DNA from: an uncultured Hyphomicrobiales bacterium
GTDB lineage: Bacteria > Pseudomonadota > Alphaproteobacteria > Rhizobiales > Beijerinckiaceae
DNA length: 59,614 nt
Assembly: GCA_903824185.1 (NCBI GenBank)
Contig: CAIJVU010000022.1
Span: forward strand, 1 to 59,614
Reading direction: 5' to 3'
Below are positions 1 through 10,656 of the stretch, one piece after another (within the stretch, counting starts at the first letter, position 1; the number at the start of each line of letters is the position of its first letter). The translations under genes and the position numbers were made by a program. Under the pieces are notes generated by a model, which worked only from the letters and a program-made list of their open reading frames with translations, searched no databases and was not told the DNA's origin.

Positions 1-79
1 AAACACCTGCCGCAAATTGCTCAAGTAAACGCTTTTGAATACTTGGCAAAAGTCTGCTTTTGCGCCTTTGTCTAACCAT

Positions 80-115
80 CTGACATAAATAGCCTTTTTC
101 TGCTATCTATGTCAG
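80..115. repeat. Near-perfect inverted repeat in AT-rich left end
   Basis: The arms 80-93 (CTGACATAAATAGC) and 102-115 (GCTATCTATGTCAG) are complementary over 13 of 14 positions around an 8-base T-rich loop. A second perfect hairpin, GCAAAAG/CTTTTGC, lies at 46-63. Neither is followed by a T-run on the side where a terminator would need one. Their role is unknown; they may mark the border of the AT-rich tract. Confidence 0.5.
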
Positions 116-240
116 CCCCAAAATTTGAAATGCGGAGTTTGAATTTAAATGTTCTTTTAAAGCATCTACAGCTTGGCTTGAGTCTGGTTGGTTGCTTAGG
201 GTTTTTTGTTTTGCAGCCTGTAAAAGTGGCACAAAAGTAA

Positions 241-783
241 CTACTCAACGTTTCCTCCTCCAGTAAAAAACGATTGTACGTCGTCAACAAAAATTGCGTC
301 GGATGTTTTTACTGTCGGGTTTTGATTAATTGGTGTTGGTGAAAGAGAAGGATTGTTGTTTATGATTATAGGCTGAATATTTAATGTCGGTTGTTCTCCG
401 CCCTGTAGAGTATATTTTTGCTTATAAGCTTCCATTTCGGCTTTTGTTTTATCGGCTTCTAAGCGAGATTTTTGAGCTTCAGCACGAGCTTTAGCTAGCT
501 CATTTGTATCTATTGCGGGTTTTGTAGATGATGGGTTGTTAGGTTTAATCTCAGAATTACTAACATGCGCTTTATCACTAGTATTCATACATTTGAGAAT
601 TTCATTTTCATAGGAGCCTGTATAAACTGATTTACCAGTGTCTATTCTCGTCAAATCTTTAGGGTTTGCATCGACGCCCATTATTTTTTTAATACAATTA
701 GCTCTAGCTTCGTATTGAGCATGAGCACTTGTTGAATGTAAAAATAATATTGTAACGATAAATAAGGGGACTAATCTGTACAT
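241..783 (-). CDS. Predicted exported protein of unknown function
   Basis: A 180-residue protein I do not recognise. It opens with a signal peptide (about residues 1-23: charged start, hydrophobic IVTILFL core, AHA cleavage site). The mature part has two cysteines, at about 30 and 65, that could pair. A strongly charged Ala/Glu/Lys coiled-coil stretch lies at about 93-123, and a Pro/Asn-rich tail ends in a Gly-Gly-Gly segment. This suggests a periplasmic or surface protein, but no enzyme motif is visible. The gene is far more AT-rich than its neighbours and sits on the 3' side of tRNA-Ala, which suggests acquired DNA. The ATG at 783 lacks a strong ribosome-binding site, so expression is uncertain. 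Confidence 0.6.
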   Translation of the reverse strand: MYRLVPLFIVTILFLHSTSAHAQYEARANCIKKIMGVDANPKDLTRIDTGKSVYTGSYENEILKCMNTSDKAHVSNSEIKPNNPSSTKPAIDTNELAKARAEAQKSRLEADKTKAEMEAYKQKYTLQGGEQPTLNIQPIIINNNPSLSPTPINQNPTVKTSDAIFVDDVQSFFTGGGNVE

Positions 784-978
784 AACAGGATCTCGGGATT
801 TTGTTTTAATAATAAAACTAATCGTTATTTTTAGGATAAAATCAACGGTGAAATTAAATTATCTTGTTGCAAACAAAAAAGTACGAAACTCAAAAAAACT
901 TTCTAACAGTTTATAACTTTTTGTTAGACACACAGATCCAACAAACTGTTTTATAACCTATTGATTTATTTGGAGTTT

Positions 979-1054
979 TGGTGGAGCCAAGCGGGATCGA
1001 ACCGCTGACCTCTTCAATGCCATTGAAGCGCTCTCCCAGCTGAGCTATGGCCCC
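979..1054 (-). tRNA. tRNA-Ala (anticodon GGC)
   Basis: The reverse strand folds as a normal 76-nt tRNA: acceptor GGGGCCA pairing with TGGCTCC, the D-arm block AGCTCAGCTGGGAGAGC, anticodon stem CTTCA/TGAAG with the loop ATGGCAT giving anticodon GGC, T-arm GGTTCGATCCC, and a genomically encoded CCA. It stands alone, followed on its 3' side by the AT-rich tract 1-978. Confidence 0.97.
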
Positions 1055-1144
1055 ATCCGATCAGGCAGGGCAGTGGGGTGCCTTGCCTCTTATTTCCGTT
1101 TCGCTGGATCTGGGCCAAGCCCTCAGCCGCATAAACGGACTTGC

Positions 1145-1173
1145 TCTATAGCCCTGCTCTTTCGCCAGTTCAA
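1145..1173 (-). promoter_or_regulatory. Likely promoter for tRNA-Ala
   Basis: On the minus strand a TTGAAC hexamer (1168-1173) is followed after 17 bases by TATAGA (1145-1150). It would start a precursor about 85 nt before the mature tRNA 5' end. It lies in the 220-base gap between the TIGR02300 gene and the tRNA, where no other gene is visible. Confidence 0.5.
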
Positions 1174-1274
1174 GTGTCTTTCTTGGGTCTGGCGCAGGAA
1201 TTATCGCGAATGCTTTATGCGGGAAGGGGAAAACAGCCTCCCTCGTCCCGCATCAAGTGTGCTTGTGAAAAAGA

Positions 1275-1646
1275 TCAGGATTCTTCGTCGTCTTCGAGAT
1301 CGCCGTCGATCAGGATGCTGACATCGTCATCGGCCTCGTCTTCTTCTTCGGCCAAGAAATCGTCATCGGCATCGATATCGTCTTCGATTTCGACATCATC
1401 GATCACCGGATCCTTGCCCGCATCTTCGGCTTCAGCCTCTTCGAGCGAAATAATTTCCGGCGCGTCGAGTTCTGTTTCATTGTCTTCGTCATCGGCCTGT
1501 TTGGCCTCAGTGCGGGCGCGCAAAAGGGCTGGTGCCTGGAAAACGGCGCCGCAGCGGGGGCAGGTCGCGGGATCCTTGCCCAGATCATAATATTTTGCGC
1601 CGCAGCTCAGGCATTGGCGCTTGGTGCCGAGGTCTGGTTTTGCCAC
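1275..1646 (-). CDS. TIGR02300 / FYDLN-acid family protein
   Basis: A 123-residue protein with two domains. Residues 1-40 resemble the FYDLN motif family (LGTKRQC... KYYDLGKDPATCPRCG) and hold two CxxC pairs (CLSC, CPRC), so a small zinc ribbon is likely. The rest is an extremely acidic Asp/Glu tail that ends EDDEES. The family is common in Alphaproteobacteria, often beside aroA and a tRNA, as here; its function is not established. The start is GTG at 1646, with GAGAGG upstream. It is divergent from aroA. Confidence 0.85.
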   Translation of the reverse strand: MAKPDLGTKRQCLSCGAKYYDLGKDPATCPRCGAVFQAPALLRARTEAKQADDEDNETELDAPEIISLEEAEAEDAGKDPVIDDVEIEDDIDADDDFLAEEEDEADDDVSILIDGDLEDDEES

Positions 1647-1759
1647 GGTTTTTCCTCTCTTGTCGGATCACACTCCGCGTTTGCGTTAGTCGGGCAAAGC
1701 GTCTCTGTCAAATGCGAAGTCGACTAAACCCCATAAAAAATAATCAAGACTGGTGTTTT

Positions 1760-1784
1760 TGTCTGTTCATGATAGGGACAGACA
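1760..1784. promoter_or_regulatory. Operator-like dyad between FYDLN gene and aroA
   Basis: TGTCTGT (1760-1766) and ACAGACA (1778-1784) form a perfect 7-base inverted repeat separated by 11 bases in the divergent promoter region upstream of aroA. The form suits a dimeric regulator or a small hairpin. I cannot assign a factor. Confidence 0.3.
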
Positions 1785-1828
1785 TGCAGAATAAAAGCCT
1801 GTAACCGTTTAAAATCATCGTATTTTGA

Positions 1829-3196
<1,368 letters not shown>

Positions 3197-3199
3197 ACC

Positions 3200-3856
3200 A
3201 TGGATTTCAAGATGATTATTGCAGTGGACGGACCGGCGGCGTCTGGCAAAGGAACCATCGCCCGTCGTCTGGCAGCCCATTTCGCGCTGCCTTATCTCGA
3301 TACGGGCCTGCTCTATCGCGGCGTTGCCCATGCCATGCTGCAGCATGGCCATGACGCAGGCGATGCCGCTCAGGCTTTTGCGCTGGCGCGTGGTCTGGAT
3401 GTGGAGGCGCTTGACGATGAGGCCTTGCGGACGGCGCAAGTGGGTGCCATGGCCTCGGTTGTAGCGGCCATGCCGGATGTGCGCGCGGCCTTGCTGGAGG
3501 TGCAAAAGGCCTTTGCCGCCAAGCCGCAAGGGGCCGTTTTGGACGGGCGCGATATCGGAACGGTGATTTGTCCACACGCGGATGTGAAATTATTTGTCAC
3601 CGCCAGCAGCGAAGTGCGGGCCCGCCGCCGCTTCTTGGAGTTGCAAAAACGCGGTGAAGCCATTGAAGAATCACAGGTTTTAGCCGATATCCAGCTACGC
3701 GACGAAAGGGATCAGTCCCGCGCCGCCGCGCCGCTTGTTCAAGCGCCGGATGCGGTCTTGCTTGATACCAGCAATTTGGATATAGAAAACGCGTTCCGGG
3801 CAGCTCTCGCAGAGGTAGAGAGGGCTGTCTTGGCGCGGACTCCCAAGTCCCGCTAA
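3200..3856 (+). CDS. cmk: Cytidylate kinase
   Basis: This kinase phosphorylates CMP and dCMP with ATP. The P-loop GPAASGKGT lies at the N-terminus, followed by the family signature LDTGLLYRG and a [12 protein letters not shown] segment that holds the conserved DGRDIG. The C-terminal lid region contains LRDERDQSR. At 218 residues the length is normal. It follows aroA by 3 bases, and the aroA-cmk-rpsA order is common in proteobacteria. ATG 3200 is used; ATG 3212 (MIIAVDGP) is a possible alternative because neither has a clear ribosome-binding site. Confidence 0.95.
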   Translation: MDFKMIIAVDGPAASGKGTIARRLAAHFALPYLDTGLLYRGVAHAMLQHGHDAGDAAQAFALARGLDVEALDDEALRTAQVGAMASVVAAMPDVRAALLEVQKAFAAKPQGAVLDGRDIGTVICPHADVKLFVTASSEVRARRRFLELQKRGEAIEESQVLADIQLRDERDQSRAAAPLVQAPDAVLLDTSNLDIENAFRAALAEVERAVLARTPKSR

Positions 3857-3895
3857 AATCTCCCGGTTTTCCGTACAGAGCATTTTTACACCGTT

Positions 3896-3994
3896 TGTAC
3901 CGGTCTGTTTTCGGCTATCTGTGCCTGTCCGAGGCAAGAGAGACGATAAAAACAGGGTGTAGTCAGGCTCTTTTCATCAATCAATTCCGGTACA
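3896..3994 (+). promoter_or_regulatory. rpsA leader with long-range inverted repeat
   Basis: The 168-base gap before rpsA contains TGTACCGG (3896-3903) and its exact complement CCGGTACA (3987-3994). The second arm ends about 20 bases before the ribosome-binding site. In other bacteria S1 represses its own translation through a structured leader, so this could be part of such a structure. The pairing is seen; the role is inferred. Confidence 0.3.
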
Positions 3995-4024
3995 GGCCAT
4001 GAAATGGCTATTTTAGGAGCTAGA

Positions 4025-5737
4025 ATGTCATCTGCAACACAATATAACCCGAGCCGCGAAGACTTCGCATCCATGTTGGACGAGTCCTTTAACAATGCCG
4101 AGGCATTGGAAGGTTCGGTTGTCAAAGGCCGCGTGATCGCTATCGAAAAAGATATGGCGGTCGTTGATTTGGGCCTGAAGACAGAAGGGCGCGTGGCGCT
4201 CAAAGAATTTGCCGGCCTTGGCCGTGAAGGTCTGCCGGTCGTCGGCGATGAAGTCGAGGTCTATCTCGACCGGATTGAAAACGCGCTCGGCGAAGCCGTG
4301 ATTTCCCGTGACAAAGCCCGTCGCGAAGAAAGCTGGGTCAAGCTTGAAGTGGCTTTCGAAGCCCAAGAGAAGGTCAATGGCGTGATCTTCAATCAGGTCA
4401 AGGGTGGTTACACGGTTGATCTGGATGGTGCCGTGGCCTTCTTGCCGCGTTCGCAGGTTGATATTCGTCCGATCCGTGACGTTGCTCCCTTGATGAATGT
4501 CCAACAGCCCTTCTTGATCCTGAAGATGGATCGTCGACGCGGCAATATCGTGGTTTCCCGCCGTTCGGTGCTGGAGGAAACACGCGCTGAAGCCCGTTCG
4601 GAACTCGTGTCCAACCTTGAAGAAGGTCAGACCGTTGACGGCGTGGTCAAGAACATCACCGAATATGGTGCTTTCGTTGATCTCGGCGGCATTGACGGCT
4701 TGCTGCATGTCACCGACATGGCATGGCGTCGTGTCAACCATCCATCCGAAGTGGTAACCATCGGCCAGCAGCTGAAGGTCCGGATCATTAAGATCAACCA
4801 CGATACGCACCGCATCTCGCTGGGTATCAAGCAGTTGCAGACCGATCCATGGGAAGGCATTGAAGTTAAATATCCGATCAATGGCCGTCTGTCGGGTCGT
4901 GTCACGAACATCACCGATTACGGTGCTTTCGTGGAATTGGAGCCAGGCATCGAAGGCTTGATCCATGTTTCCGAAATGTCTTGGACCAAAAAGAACGTTC
5001 ACCCCGGCAAGATCGTTTCCTCTTCTCAGGAAGTCGAAGTGCAGGTGCTCGAAGTGGACAGCGTGAAGCGTCGTATTTCGCTCGGCCTCAAGCAGACCTT
5101 GCAAAATCCTTGGGAAGCCTTTGCACAGAACCATCCTGTTGGTTCCACCCTCGAAGGCGAAGTCAAGAACAAGACCGAATTCGGTTTGTTCATTGGCCTC
5201 GAAGGCGATGTGGACGGCATGGTTCATTTGTCCGATCTGGATTGGAAACGTCCGGGCGAACAGGTGATCGAAGACTTCAAAAAGGGCGATATGGTGCGTG
5301 CGCAGGTTCTCGACGTCGATGTCGAGAAAGAACGCATTTCACTCGGTATCAAGCAGTTGCAGGCTGATCCTTTTGTTGAGGCCGCCAATGCTGGCGAACT
5401 CAAGAAGAATGCGATTGTGACCTGCGAAGTCACCGAAGTGAAAGAAGGCGGTATCGAGGTCAAGATTGCTGGCACCGAATTCGAAACCTTCATCAAGCGT
5501 TCGGAACTGGCACGTGATCGTTCAGAACAACGCACCGAGCGTTTTGCGGTTGGTGAAAAGTTCGATGCACGCGTCACCCAGTTTGATCGCAAGACCCGCA
5601 AGGTGTCGGTTTCGATCAAGGCTCTGGAAATGGCCGAAGAAAAAGAAGCGATTGCCCAATATGGTTCCGCTGATGCCGGTGCATCACTGGGCGATATTCT
5701 CGGCGCCGCTTTGAAGAAAGCCAAAGACGCCGAATAA
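4025..5737 (+). CDS. rpsA: 30S ribosomal protein S1
   Basis: S1 binds mRNA upstream of the start codon and brings it to the 30S subunit. The 570-residue protein contains six S1 (OB-fold) repeats at about 29-98, 116-181, 202-270, 287-357, 374-444 and 461-530. The repeats carry the usual GxVxxITxYGAFVDL and LIHVSEMSW signatures, best kept in repeats 3 to 5. ATG 4025 is chosen over an in-frame ATG at 4004 because TAGGAG lies 7 bases before it and S1 proteins normally start near this point. A strong terminator follows. Confidence 0.97.
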   Translation: MSSATQYNPSREDFASMLDESFNNAEALEGSVVKGRVIAIEKDMAVVDLGLKTEGRVALKEFAGLGREGLPVVGDEVEVYLDRIENALGEAVISRDKARREESWVKLEVAFEAQEKVNGVIFNQVKGGYTVDLDGAVAFLPRSQVDIRPIRDVAPLMNVQQPFLILKMDRRRGNIVVSRRSVLEETRAEARSELVSNLEEGQTVDGVVKNITEYGAFVDLGGIDGLLHVTDMAWRRVNHPSEVVTIGQQLKVRIIKINHDTHRISLGIKQLQTDPWEGIEVKYPINGRLSGRVTNITDYGAFVELEPGIEGLIHVSEMSWTKKNVHPGKIVSSSQEVEVQVLEVDSVKRRISLGLKQTLQNPWEAFAQNHPVGSTLEGEVKNKTEFGLFIGLEGDVDGMVHLSDLDWKRPGEQVIEDFKKGDMVRAQVLDVDVEKERISLGIKQLQADPFVEAANAGELKKNAIVTCEVTEVKEGGIEVKIAGTEFETFIKRSELARDRSEQRTERFAVGEKFDARVTQFDRKTRKVSVSIKALEMAEEKEAIAQYGSADAGASLGDILGAALKKAKDAE

Positions 5738-5762
5738 GCGTCAGAACACGCCTCAATGATCA

Positions 5763-5793
5763 AACCCGCATGGTTTCGCCATGCGGGTTTTTT
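5763..5793 (+). terminator. Rho-independent terminator of rpsA
   Basis: ACCCGCATGG and CCATGCGGGT form a perfect 10-base stem with a short loop (TTTCG), followed by TTTTTTC. It ends the aroA-cmk-rpsA region 25 bases after the rpsA stop. Confidence 0.93.
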
Positions 5794-5907
5794 CTTTGTG
5801 CAGACCATCAGGCAGCACGGATCGCGCATTAAAGATTGACGAGGGCTTTGTTCCCGCCCTAAACATGGCCTTTGTTCGATCATTCAGGCGTATAGGGACA
5901 GGCCCAT

Positions 5908-6300
5908 ATGTATCGCGCTGTCACATATGATATCGAAGTCACCGCTGAACCGGAATTTCTGGTGGATGAATCCGATCCGCAACAGGGACGCTGGTTTTGG
6001 GCCTATACGATTTCCATCGCCAATCTCGGACAAGAAGCCGTACAATTGATCAGCCGTCACTGGCGTATCACCGACGGGCATGGACGATTACACGAAGTCC
6101 GCGGCACGGGTGTCGTGGGTGAGCAACCGGTCATCAAACCCGGTGAGACCTATCGCTATACCAGCGGGTGTCCGCTGGAAACACCGCAAGGTATCATGGT
6201 CGGGGATTACCAGATGCAACGGCCAGCAGGCGACATGATTACGGTGGCGATCCCCGCCTTTTCACTAGACAGCCAAATGATCAATCGGGTGCTGCATTGA
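5908..6300 (+). CDS. apaG: ApaG domain protein
   Basis: A 130-residue single-domain protein of the ApaG/DUF525 family, a fibronectin-III-like fold linked in enterobacteria to Co2+/Mg2+ tolerance; its biochemical role is unclear. Typical family segments are W.W.Y.I.I.N near 29-40, RHWRITDGHG, VRGTGVVGEQPVI and the Gly-rich YTSGCPL.TP.G.M stretch. It leads the apaG-argE pair: its TGA (6298-6300) overlaps the TTG start of argE, which suggests translational coupling. Confidence 0.92.
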   Translation: MYRAVTYDIEVTAEPEFLVDESDPQQGRWFWAYTISIANLGQEAVQLISRHWRITDGHGRLHEVRGTGVVGEQPVIKPGETYRYTSGCPLETPQGIMVGDYQMQRPAGDMITVAIPAFSLDSQMINRVLH

Positions 6301-7472
6301 CACAATCAAACGGGACGGCAACACGTGCGGATGTTCTGACGCTTTTGGAACGCTTGGTGGCGTTCAATACCGTCAGCGATCGGTCCAATCTGCCATTGCA
6401 AGATTATGTGGAAGCGATGCTGCGCGCCCAAGGTGTGGATGTCGTGCGCGTGCCCAATGCAACAGGCGACAAGGCCGCGTTATTTGCAACCATCGGCCCC
6501 AAAGTGGATGGCGGTGTGGTCTTGTCAGGCCATACCGATGTGGTGCCGGTCGAAGGCCAGAACTGGTCGCATGATCCCTTTACATTGCGTGTGGCGGACG
6601 GGCGTGCCTATGGTCGTGGCGCGGTGGATATGAAAGCCTTTGCCGCGATTACTTTGGCAACCGTGCCGGAAATGCTGAAAGCGCCTTTGCGCAAGCCCAT
6701 TCATCTGATGCTCAGCTATGACGAGGAGACAACCTGTCTGGGGGTGGTCGATACGATTGCACAGATGGGCCATACGATCCCGCGTCCGGGTCTTGTTTTT
6801 GTTGGCGAGCCGACCGAATTGGAGGTCGCCGATGCGCATAAAGGTGTGACTGTTTTCAGAACCCATGTGCATGGCTCGGAAGCGCATTCCTCCAAGCCGC
6901 ATCTGGGTGCGCATGCCATCACGGGTGCGGTGGCTTTTGCGGCTGAATGTGATGTGATTGCGCGTGAATTAAAAGCGGCAGGGGATCCATCGGGACGCTT
7001 TGATCCTCCCTTTGCCACTTTGCATATTGGCATGATCCATGGGGGACATGCGCGCAATATCCTTGCTAATTTATGTGTCTTGGATTGGGAGATTCGCGCG
7101 GTGCAAGGCACCGATCCGCAAGCGGTGCTGGCGCGTCTGAATCGCTTTGCCGCAGACAAAATTATTCCGGACCTGACGGCGGATGGCTGGCCGGCCTCTG
7201 TCGAGACGCAGGTGTTGGTGGATGTGCCGGGCCTGTTGCCGGAGGCGGGCTCACCAGCCGAAACATTGGCGCTTCGTCTGGCTGGCCGCAATCAAACGAT
7301 CACGGTGCCTTATGGCACGGAAGCGGGCCATTTCCAGAAGGCGGGGATTCCGACTGTGGTGTGTGGTCCGGGGTCCATCAATCAGGCGCATCAACCCGAT
7401 GAGTGGATAGCCTTGGAAGAGATCGATCGTGGTCTTGCCTTCAATCGCGCCTTGATTGCGTCTTTGTGTTAA
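6297..7472 (+). CDS. argE: Acetylornithine deacetylase
   Basis: M20-family zinc hydrolase that removes the acetyl group from N-acetylornithine in arginine synthesis. The metal ligands and catalytic motifs are visible: SGHTDVVPV, GRGAVDMK, DEETTCLG and VGEPTELEVADAHKG, with GTEAGHF.KAGIPTVVCGPG near the C-terminus. The open frame extends far upstream through apaG, but homology begins at the TTG at 6297, giving 391 residues, the usual length; there is no ATG or GTG at the right place. Its stop overlaps the stop of the convergent hslO. With argD and argF opposite, this is an arginine locus. Confidence 0.93.
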   Translation: MTQSNGTATRADVLTLLERLVAFNTVSDRSNLPLQDYVEAMLRAQGVDVVRVPNATGDKAALFATIGPKVDGGVVLSGHTDVVPVEGQNWSHDPFTLRVADGRAYGRGAVDMKAFAAITLATVPEMLKAPLRKPIHLMLSYDEETTCLGVVDTIAQMGHTIPRPGLVFVGEPTELEVADAHKGVTVFRTHVHGSEAHSSKPHLGAHAITGAVAFAAECDVIARELKAAGDPSGRFDPPFATLHIGMIHGGHARNILANLCVLDWEIRAVQGTDPQAVLARLNRFAADKIIPDLTADGWPASVETQVLVDVPGLLPEAGSPAETLALRLAGRNQTITVPYGTEAGHFQKAGIPTVVCGPGSINQAHQPDEWIALEEIDRGLAFNRALIASLC

Positions 7473-8446
7473 GCAAGCCCGATGCTTTCGGGATCAATAT
7501 GGTAATGGGTTGAGCAAAATTCGCACGTGACGGTAATCGTTCCGTCATCGGCAACCATGGCGCGCCGGTCGCTTTCTGAGAATTGCTCGATCATGCCCAA
7601 GATGCGTTCGGTGGAGCATCGGCAACGATCAATCAATTTTTCGGCTTCAAACACCCGCGGATCACGCTCATGGAAAAGCCGGAAGAGCAGGTCTTCGCTC
7701 GACAGGTCCGGATCCAGCAATTCATGGTCTTCGATGGTTTCGGTCAAAGCAAGGGCTTCCACCCAGTGTTCATCCTCGGGATGGTCAATGATATCGACGC
7801 CCTGCGGTGCATCGCCGGGGGGCAAATCAGCCTGCCTTAATCGATCTGTTGAGGCGGGAAGAAATTGCACAATCATGCCGCCCGCCCGCCATGAATCACT
7901 ATCTTGTTGCGGGTTGACCAGATGGCCGAAAGCCAGACGGACGCGGGTCGGAATTTGTTCCGATTGTTTGAAATATTGATGGGCCGCTTCTTCGAGACCC
8001 TGCCCCGACAGCGCAACCAGACCTTGATAGCGCGAGGTGTGTGGTCCCTGGTCAATCGTCAGACCCAAATGTCCGTGCCCCAACAATTCCGCGGAAGTGG
8101 CTTTGGGATGGGCGGCCAATAAGGTCTCGTCAAAGCGTGCATAGGCGCGCAGGCGATCGGGTAAATCATAATCGACAACGAGCAGGCTTACGATGCCATC
8201 TGTGCGCGCCTGCAGCTGAAAACTGCCGGAGACTTTGAGCGAGGAGCCCAGCAAGGCGGTCAAGGCCAAAGCCTCACCGATCAGACGGGCAACGGCATCG
8301 GGATAAGCATGGCGATGCAAAATGGAATCAAGCGTTGATCCAAGCCGAACCACGCGTCCGCGCACATCGAGGCTTTCAACCGTAAACGGCAAAACCGCAT
8401 TGTCGTGGCGGAGTAAGCCATCATGGGCCAGAGCGGGGTCGTTCAC
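7469..8446 (-). CDS. hslO: Hsp33 redox-regulated chaperone
   Basis: Hsp33 is a cytoplasmic holdase activated when oxidation releases zinc from its C-terminal cysteines. The four ligands are present as CRC, then 30 residues, then CEFC, matching the family pattern CxC-X27-32-CxxC. The N-terminal domain carries [14 protein letters not shown] and the downstream [10 protein letters not shown] block. GTG 8446 overlaps the argF stop (GTGA), so it is the likely start (325 aa); an upstream in-frame TTG at 8467 also exists. As third gene of argD-argF-hslO it is probably coupled to argF. Confidence 0.93.
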   Translation of the reverse strand: MNDPALAHDGLLRHDNAVLPFTVESLDVRGRVVRLGSTLDSILHRHAYPDAVARLIGEALALTALLGSSLKVSGSFQLQARTDGIVSLLVVDYDLPDRLRAYARFDETLLAAHPKATSAELLGHGHLGLTIDQGPHTSRYQGLVALSGQGLEEAAHQYFKQSEQIPTRVRLAFGHLVNPQQDSDSWRAGGMIVQFLPASTDRLRQADLPPGDAPQGVDIIDHPEDEHWVEALALTETIEDHELLDPDLSSEDLLFRLFHERDPRVFEAEKLIDRCRCSTERILGMIEQFSESDRRAMVADDGTITVTCEFCSTHYHIDPESIGLA

Positions 8447-9366
8447 GCCATGGCTCCCAGACACCAAGCCAGAATTCCTTTTTGGGCATGGAGGCGATTT
8501 TCGGCCTCATCGAAGACCACCGATTGCGGGCCGTCCATCACCTCGTCAGTGACCTCCTCGCCGCGATGGGCAGGCAGGCAATGCATGAAGATGGCCTTGT
8601 CATTGGCTGCGCGCATCAGCTTGGCATTGACCTGATAGGGTTGCAGCAGATTATGGCGGCGACCGGCATCCTCATCGCCCATAGAGACCCAGCAATCGGT
8701 CACCACACAATCCGCTCCATCGACCGCGTCATAGGGATCTTTGGTGGTCGTGACCGATGCGCCTTCGCGGCGCGCCCAAGCGATCATTTCAGCCGGCGGG
8801 GCCAATTCATCGGGGGAGGCAATGGTCAGTCGGAAATCAAAACGGGCTGCGGCATGCACCCAGGAGGCCAGCACATTATTGCTGTCACCCATCCATGCCA
8901 CATGCTTGCCTTTGATCGGACCGCGATGCTCTTCATAGGTCATCAGATCGGCCATGACCTGACAGGGATGGGACAGTTTCGTCAAGCCATTGATGACAGG
9001 CACCGTGGCATGGGCAGCGAGCTCGCGTACCGCTGCATGGTCCAGCATGCGGATCATGATCGCATCGACATAGCGTGACAAAACGCGCGCGGTATCGGCA
9101 ATGGTTTCCCCACGCCCGAGCTGCATTTCCGCGCCCGTCAACATCAGGGTTTCACCACCCAATTCACGCATGCCGACATCAAAAGACACGCGCGTGCGGG
9201 TGGAGGGTTTGTCGAAAATCATGGCCAGTGTTTTGCCCTCGAGCGGGCGGTTGCTGGCTTTTTGGCCGCGAACGCGAGCGGTTTTGATCGTGCGCGCGCC
9301 GTCGAGAATGGCTTTGAGAGCCTGTCTGTCAAAATCGGACAGGTCAAGAAAATGACGCTGGTTCAT
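8443..9366 (-). CDS. argF: Ornithine carbamoyltransferase
   Basis: This enzyme makes citrulline from ornithine and carbamoyl phosphate. The carbamoyl-phosphate motif STRTR (in [10 protein letters not shown]), the HPCQ motif, and the ornithine-loop signatures DCWVSMGDE and MHCLPAHRG are all intact. At 307 residues it is a normal anabolic enzyme. Its ATG is 2 bases after the argD stop, and hslO overlaps its end, so the three genes form one operon. Confidence 0.97.
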   Translation of the reverse strand: MNQRHFLDLSDFDRQALKAILDGARTIKTARVRGQKASNRPLEGKTLAMIFDKPSTRTRVSFDVGMRELGGETLMLTGAEMQLGRGETIADTARVLSRYVDAIMIRMLDHAAVRELAAHATVPVINGLTKLSHPCQVMADLMTYEEHRGPIKGKHVAWMGDSNNVLASWVHAAARFDFRLTIASPDELAPPAEMIAWARREGASVTTTKDPYDAVDGADCVVTDCWVSMGDEDAGRRHNLLQPYQVNAKLMRAANDKAIFMHCLPAHRGEEVTDEVMDGPQSVVFDEAENRLHAQKGILAWCLGAMA

Positions 9367-9368
9367 GC

Positions 9369-10577
9369 TTATGCCTTTGGGCTTTGGCCGTTTTGAAGCG
9401 AGAGGGACTGGCAGGCTTTTTCAAGCCGCTGCATCGCGGTGGCGATATGGCTCTCGTCGATGGTCAGGGGGGGCAGTAAACGCACCACATTGTCACCGGC
9501 GCCGACCGACAGCATGTTTTCATGCCGTAAGGCTGCCACCAGATCTCCGTTGGGAATTTTGGCCTTGATGCCGATCAACAAGCCTTCGCCACGGATACTG
9601 TCGATGATGTCAGGATAGCGATCCGCAAGGGATGCGAGGTTTTGTTTCAGCAGCAAAGACATCTGCCGCACATGCTCAAAAAAGCCGGGTTCCAGCATCA
9701 CATCCAAGACAGCATTGCCGCAGGCCATGGCCAAGGGATTGCCGCCATAGGTGGTGCCGTGCACACCCGCTGTCATGCCCTTGCCTGCATTGAAGGTGGC
9801 AAGACAGGCGCCCAGAGGAAAGCCGCCCCCGATCCCTTTGGCGACAGCCATGATGTCGGGTGAAATGCCGGAATGTTCATAGGCAAAGAATTTGCCCGTC
9901 CGGCCCATGCCGCATTGTACCTCGTCGAAAATCAGCAATAGGCCGTGCTTGTCGCATAATTCGCGCAAGCCCCGCAGACAGTGGGCGGGAATGGGGCGCA
10001 CGCCCCCTTCACCCTGCACGGGCTCGACCAGGATCGCGGCTGTCTCTGGCGTGATGGCCCGATCAATGGCTTCATGGTCGGCAAAGCCAACCTGATCAAA
10101 GCCCTCGACTTTCGGGCCGAAGCCTTCGAGATATTTGGCCTGTCCGCCGGCTGCAATGGTTGCCAGAGTCCGTCCGTGGAAAGCGCCTTCAAAGGTGATG
10201 ATGCGGTAGCGTTCGGGATGGCCGTTGGCATAGTGATATTTGCGTGCCATTTTGATGGCGCATTCAAGCGCCTCGGCACCGGAATTGGTGAAGAACACCG
10301 TGTCGGCAAATGTATGATCGACAAGCCGTTGTGCCAGCCGTGTGCCTTCGGGGATCTCGTAGAGATTGGAGATGTGCCATAATTTGGCGGCCTGTTCCTG
10401 CAAGGCTTTGACAAGATGCGGATGGGAATGGCCCAAAGAGTTCACCGCGATCCCTGCGGCAAAATCAAGATAGCGCTCACCATTGGGCGTAATCAGCCAC
10501 GGCCCTTCGCCTCGCTCAAAGGAAACTCCGACCCGTGCAAATGTAGGAAGCAAGGGGGAGGGCGATGCGGCGCTCAT
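9369..10577 (-). CDS. argD: Acetylornithine aminotransferase
   Basis: A class III PLP-dependent aminotransferase of 402 residues that converts N-acetylglutamate semialdehyde to N-acetylornithine. It shows the family motifs [18 protein letters not shown], the cofactor-binding [13 protein letters not shown], and the PLP-lysine in [13 protein letters not shown]. An upstream GAGAAAGAGAG ribosome-binding region supports ATG 10577. It is the first gene of the arg operon and is preceded by the promoter and hairpin described separately. Confidence 0.95.
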   Translation of the reverse strand: MSAASPSPLLPTFARVGVSFERGEGPWLITPNGERYLDFAAGIAVNSLGHSHPHLVKALQEQAAKLWHISNLYEIPEGTRLAQRLVDHTFADTVFFTNSGAEALECAIKMARKYHYANGHPERYRIITFEGAFHGRTLATIAAGGQAKYLEGFGPKVEGFDQVGFADHEAIDRAITPETAAILVEPVQGEGGVRPIPAHCLRGLRELCDKHGLLLIFDEVQCGMGRTGKFFAYEHSGISPDIMAVAKGIGGGFPLGACLATFNAGKGMTAGVHGTTYGGNPLAMACGNAVLDVMLEPGFFEHVRQMSLLLKQNLASLADRYPDIIDSIRGEGLLIGIKAKIPNGDLVAALRHENMLSVGAGDNVVRLLPPLTIDESHIATAMQRLEKACQSLSLQNGQSPKA

Positions 10578-10610
10578 GGCAGTCTCTCTTTCTCAGATAA
10601 CCGGTGAATG

Positions 10611-10643
10611 AAAAAAACATAGCCGCCCCAAAAGAGGAGCGGC
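10611..10643 (-). terminator. Terminator-like hairpin at the start of the argD-argF-hslO transcript
   Basis: On the minus strand GCCGCTCC (10636-10643) pairs with GGGGCGGC (10622-10629) over 8 bp with one G-T, then TATG and seven T residues (10611-10617). It lies between the promoter and the argD ribosome-binding site. No minus-strand gene lies upstream to need a terminator, so it is best read as a leader attenuator. Confidence 0.65.
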
Positions 10644-10656
10644 ATTAGCAAATCCC

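Noticed and set aside
1-75. Open frame ending at 75 on the plus strand that could be the tail of a gene starting outside the window
   Set aside because: Only 24 codons are visible, it overlaps a perfect hairpin at 46-63 and I see no family signature.
72-290. 72-codon open frame on the minus strand
   Set aside because: It overlaps the end of the exported-protein gene, has no ribosome-binding site and its composition looks like translated non-coding AT-rich DNA.
1073-1590. Ser-rich plus-strand open frames opposite the TIGR02300 gene
   Set aside because: They are the antisense of the Asp/Glu-coding repeats (GTC/TTC codons read as Ser) and not genes.
4028-5227. 399-codon open frame opposite rpsA
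   Set aside because: It is a mirror of rpsA codon usage (His/Asp/Leu-rich product, no domain) and rpsA is certain.
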